Below are positions 13,820 through 16,738 of a stretch of DNA of 16,738 bases, piece by piece. The stretch covers positions 1-16,738 of the forward strand of contig UQFQ01000025.1 of NCBI GenBank assembly GCA_900540395.1, given 5' to 3'. The stretch's first letter is position 1. Each line of letters starts with the position of its first letter. A program made the position numbers and the translations under genes. The DNA is from an uncultured Mollicutes bacterium (lineage in GTDB: Bacteria; Bacillota_I; Bacilli_A; RFN20; CAG-826). The notes beneath the pieces were generated by a model. It was not told the origin of the DNA, did not search any database, and was given only the letters and a program-made list of their open reading frames with translations.

Positions 13820-14028
13820 AGACGAAAAGCCAGCAAATCTCAAAGCAATTTTCCTATATCGTTAATGAAAATTTTTTTATTTTATTTGCCTTCTTTGCTA
13901 TTTATAGTAGATAATTGATGTCAGGAAAAAGATTTTAAATTAGAAATAATTGATAGTAAAGATAATGTCATTGTGCTATTTTCATCAATAATTCATTCCA
14001 ATTTTATTAAATTTTCTTTATCAACAAT

Positions 14029-14054
14029 AAAAAAAAGTCATCTTTTTAGGATGA
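14029..14054 (-). terminator. Probable terminator after 5S rRNA
   Basis: On the minus strand TCATC, a 7-nt loop (CTAAAAA) and GATGA, followed by CTTTTTTTT. A second T-run joins it to the 3' end of the 5S gene. The stem is short (5 bp), but its position directly after the rRNA fits an operon end. Confidence 0.55.
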
Positions 14055-14060
14055 AAAAAA

Positions 14061-14168
14061 GCCCGGCAACGTGTTATTCTTGCATTTCTGCTACCTTCAC
14101 CACTGCAGTGCTTAACTTCTCTGTTCGGGATGGGAAGAGGTGTGTCCACTGCGTCATCGTCACCAGAC
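14061..14168 (-). rRNA. rrf: 5S ribosomal RNA
   Basis: Complete 5S rRNA of about 108 nt on the minus strand. Its core CCCATCCCGAACAGAGAAGTTAAG region is recognisable. The two ends (GTCTGGTGACG at 14168-14158 and CGTTGCCGGGC at 14071-14061) pair as the terminal helix with several G-U pairs. It follows 23S after about 98 nt, in the usual 23S-5S order. Ends are placed by the terminal helix and may be off by a few bases. Confidence 0.93.
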
Positions 14169-14194
14169 TAATCAAGAGAATACATTAATTATTC

Positions 14195-14219
14195 CCTGAA
14201 AACTAGATATTCTTTAGAT
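14195..14219 (-). other. Likely 3' half of the 23S rRNA processing stem
   Basis: The 23S-5S spacer contains, on the minus strand, ATCTAGTTTTCAGGG. Its complement, CCCTGAAAACTAGAT, resembles the element normally found just before 23S in Bacillota rRNA operons. The two halves form the RNase III-type stem that frees 23S rRNA. The 5' half would lie beyond the right edge, so this is inferred. Confidence 0.45.
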
Positions 14220-14266
14220 ATGTTCTTTCATTACCCAAATTTTATTTAATCTCTTAAAATCTTATG

Positions 14267-16738
<2,472 letters not shown>

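Larger units (their letters stand above)
13662..14060. other. Gene-free stretch between the 177-residue gene and 5S rRNA
   Basis: About 400 bases without a credible coding region on either strand. It holds the inverted-repeat leader (13680-13730), a strong bidirectional hairpin (13794-13819) and the 5S-proximal hairpin (14029-14054). Between 13830 and 14028 the sequence is very AT-rich. I see no tRNA, no second 5S and no convincing promoter pair there. Confidence 0.6.

Noticed and set aside
13932..13982. Short minus-strand frame of 16 codons (MTLSLLS...) in the gene-free stretch
   Set aside because: No ribosome binding site, very short, and the length is expected by chance in AT-rich sequence.
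13973..14188. Open frame of 71 codons on the plus strand
   Set aside because: It runs antisense through the 5S rRNA and its terminator, with no ribosome binding site.

Overview
The window is AT-rich chromosomal DNA from a low-GC Gram-positive (Bacillota) bacterium. The grounds are CIRCE heat-shock operators, firmicute-type 23S and 5S rRNA, AGGAGG ribosome binding sites at several genes, and genes typical of Bacilli or Erysipelotrichia-like and Tenericutes-like gut lineages (TGS-domain nucleoside kinase, DUF2974 hydrolase, DUF2804, YtrB-like ABC ATPase). TGA acts as a stop at the ABC ATPase gene and tryptophan is encoded by TGG, so the standard bacterial code applies. The lineage is inferred from content only.

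Layout. Bases 41-1189 (minus strand) hold an orphan KdpE/OmpR-type response regulator and a four-helix membrane protein. Divergent from them, 1316-2828 (plus) hold a membrane protein with a PH-like tail and a DUF2804 protein. Their 3' end abuts the convergent operon 4951-2829 (minus): an ADP-ribose pyrophosphatase-type Nudix hydrolase, an ABC ATPase and an ABC permease. Next come a DUF2974 alpha/beta hydrolase (5010-6191, plus) and a ClC-family chloride transporter (6233-7525, plus). A long palindromic hairpin separates these from the minus-strand chaperone pair hsp20-htpG (10043-7616). The chaperone promoter carries two CIRCE-like operators. A nucleoside kinase (10279-11937, plus) converges on a DUF5677-like protein and an unrecognised protein (13661-11941, minus). 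A gene-free stretch of about 400 bases follows, then the end of a minus-strand rRNA operon: complete 5S rRNA and most of a 23S rRNA cut by the window edge.

How they work together. The clearest functional unit is the hsp20-htpG heat-shock operon, with putative HrcA operators and a hairpin between the genes that could lower htpG relative to hsp20. The Nudix-ABC operon is compact (3-nt gap, then an ATGA overlap) and ends at a hairpin inside the opposing gene. No phage, transposon, CRISPR array or classical defence system is visible. The points most worth a second look are the response regulator with glutamate at the phospho-acceptor position, the doubled CIRCE arrangement, several genes whose TATAAT box lies almost on the start codon (leaderless candidates), and an inverted-repeat leader in front of the 177-residue gene that includes a possible anti-Shine-Dalgarno.
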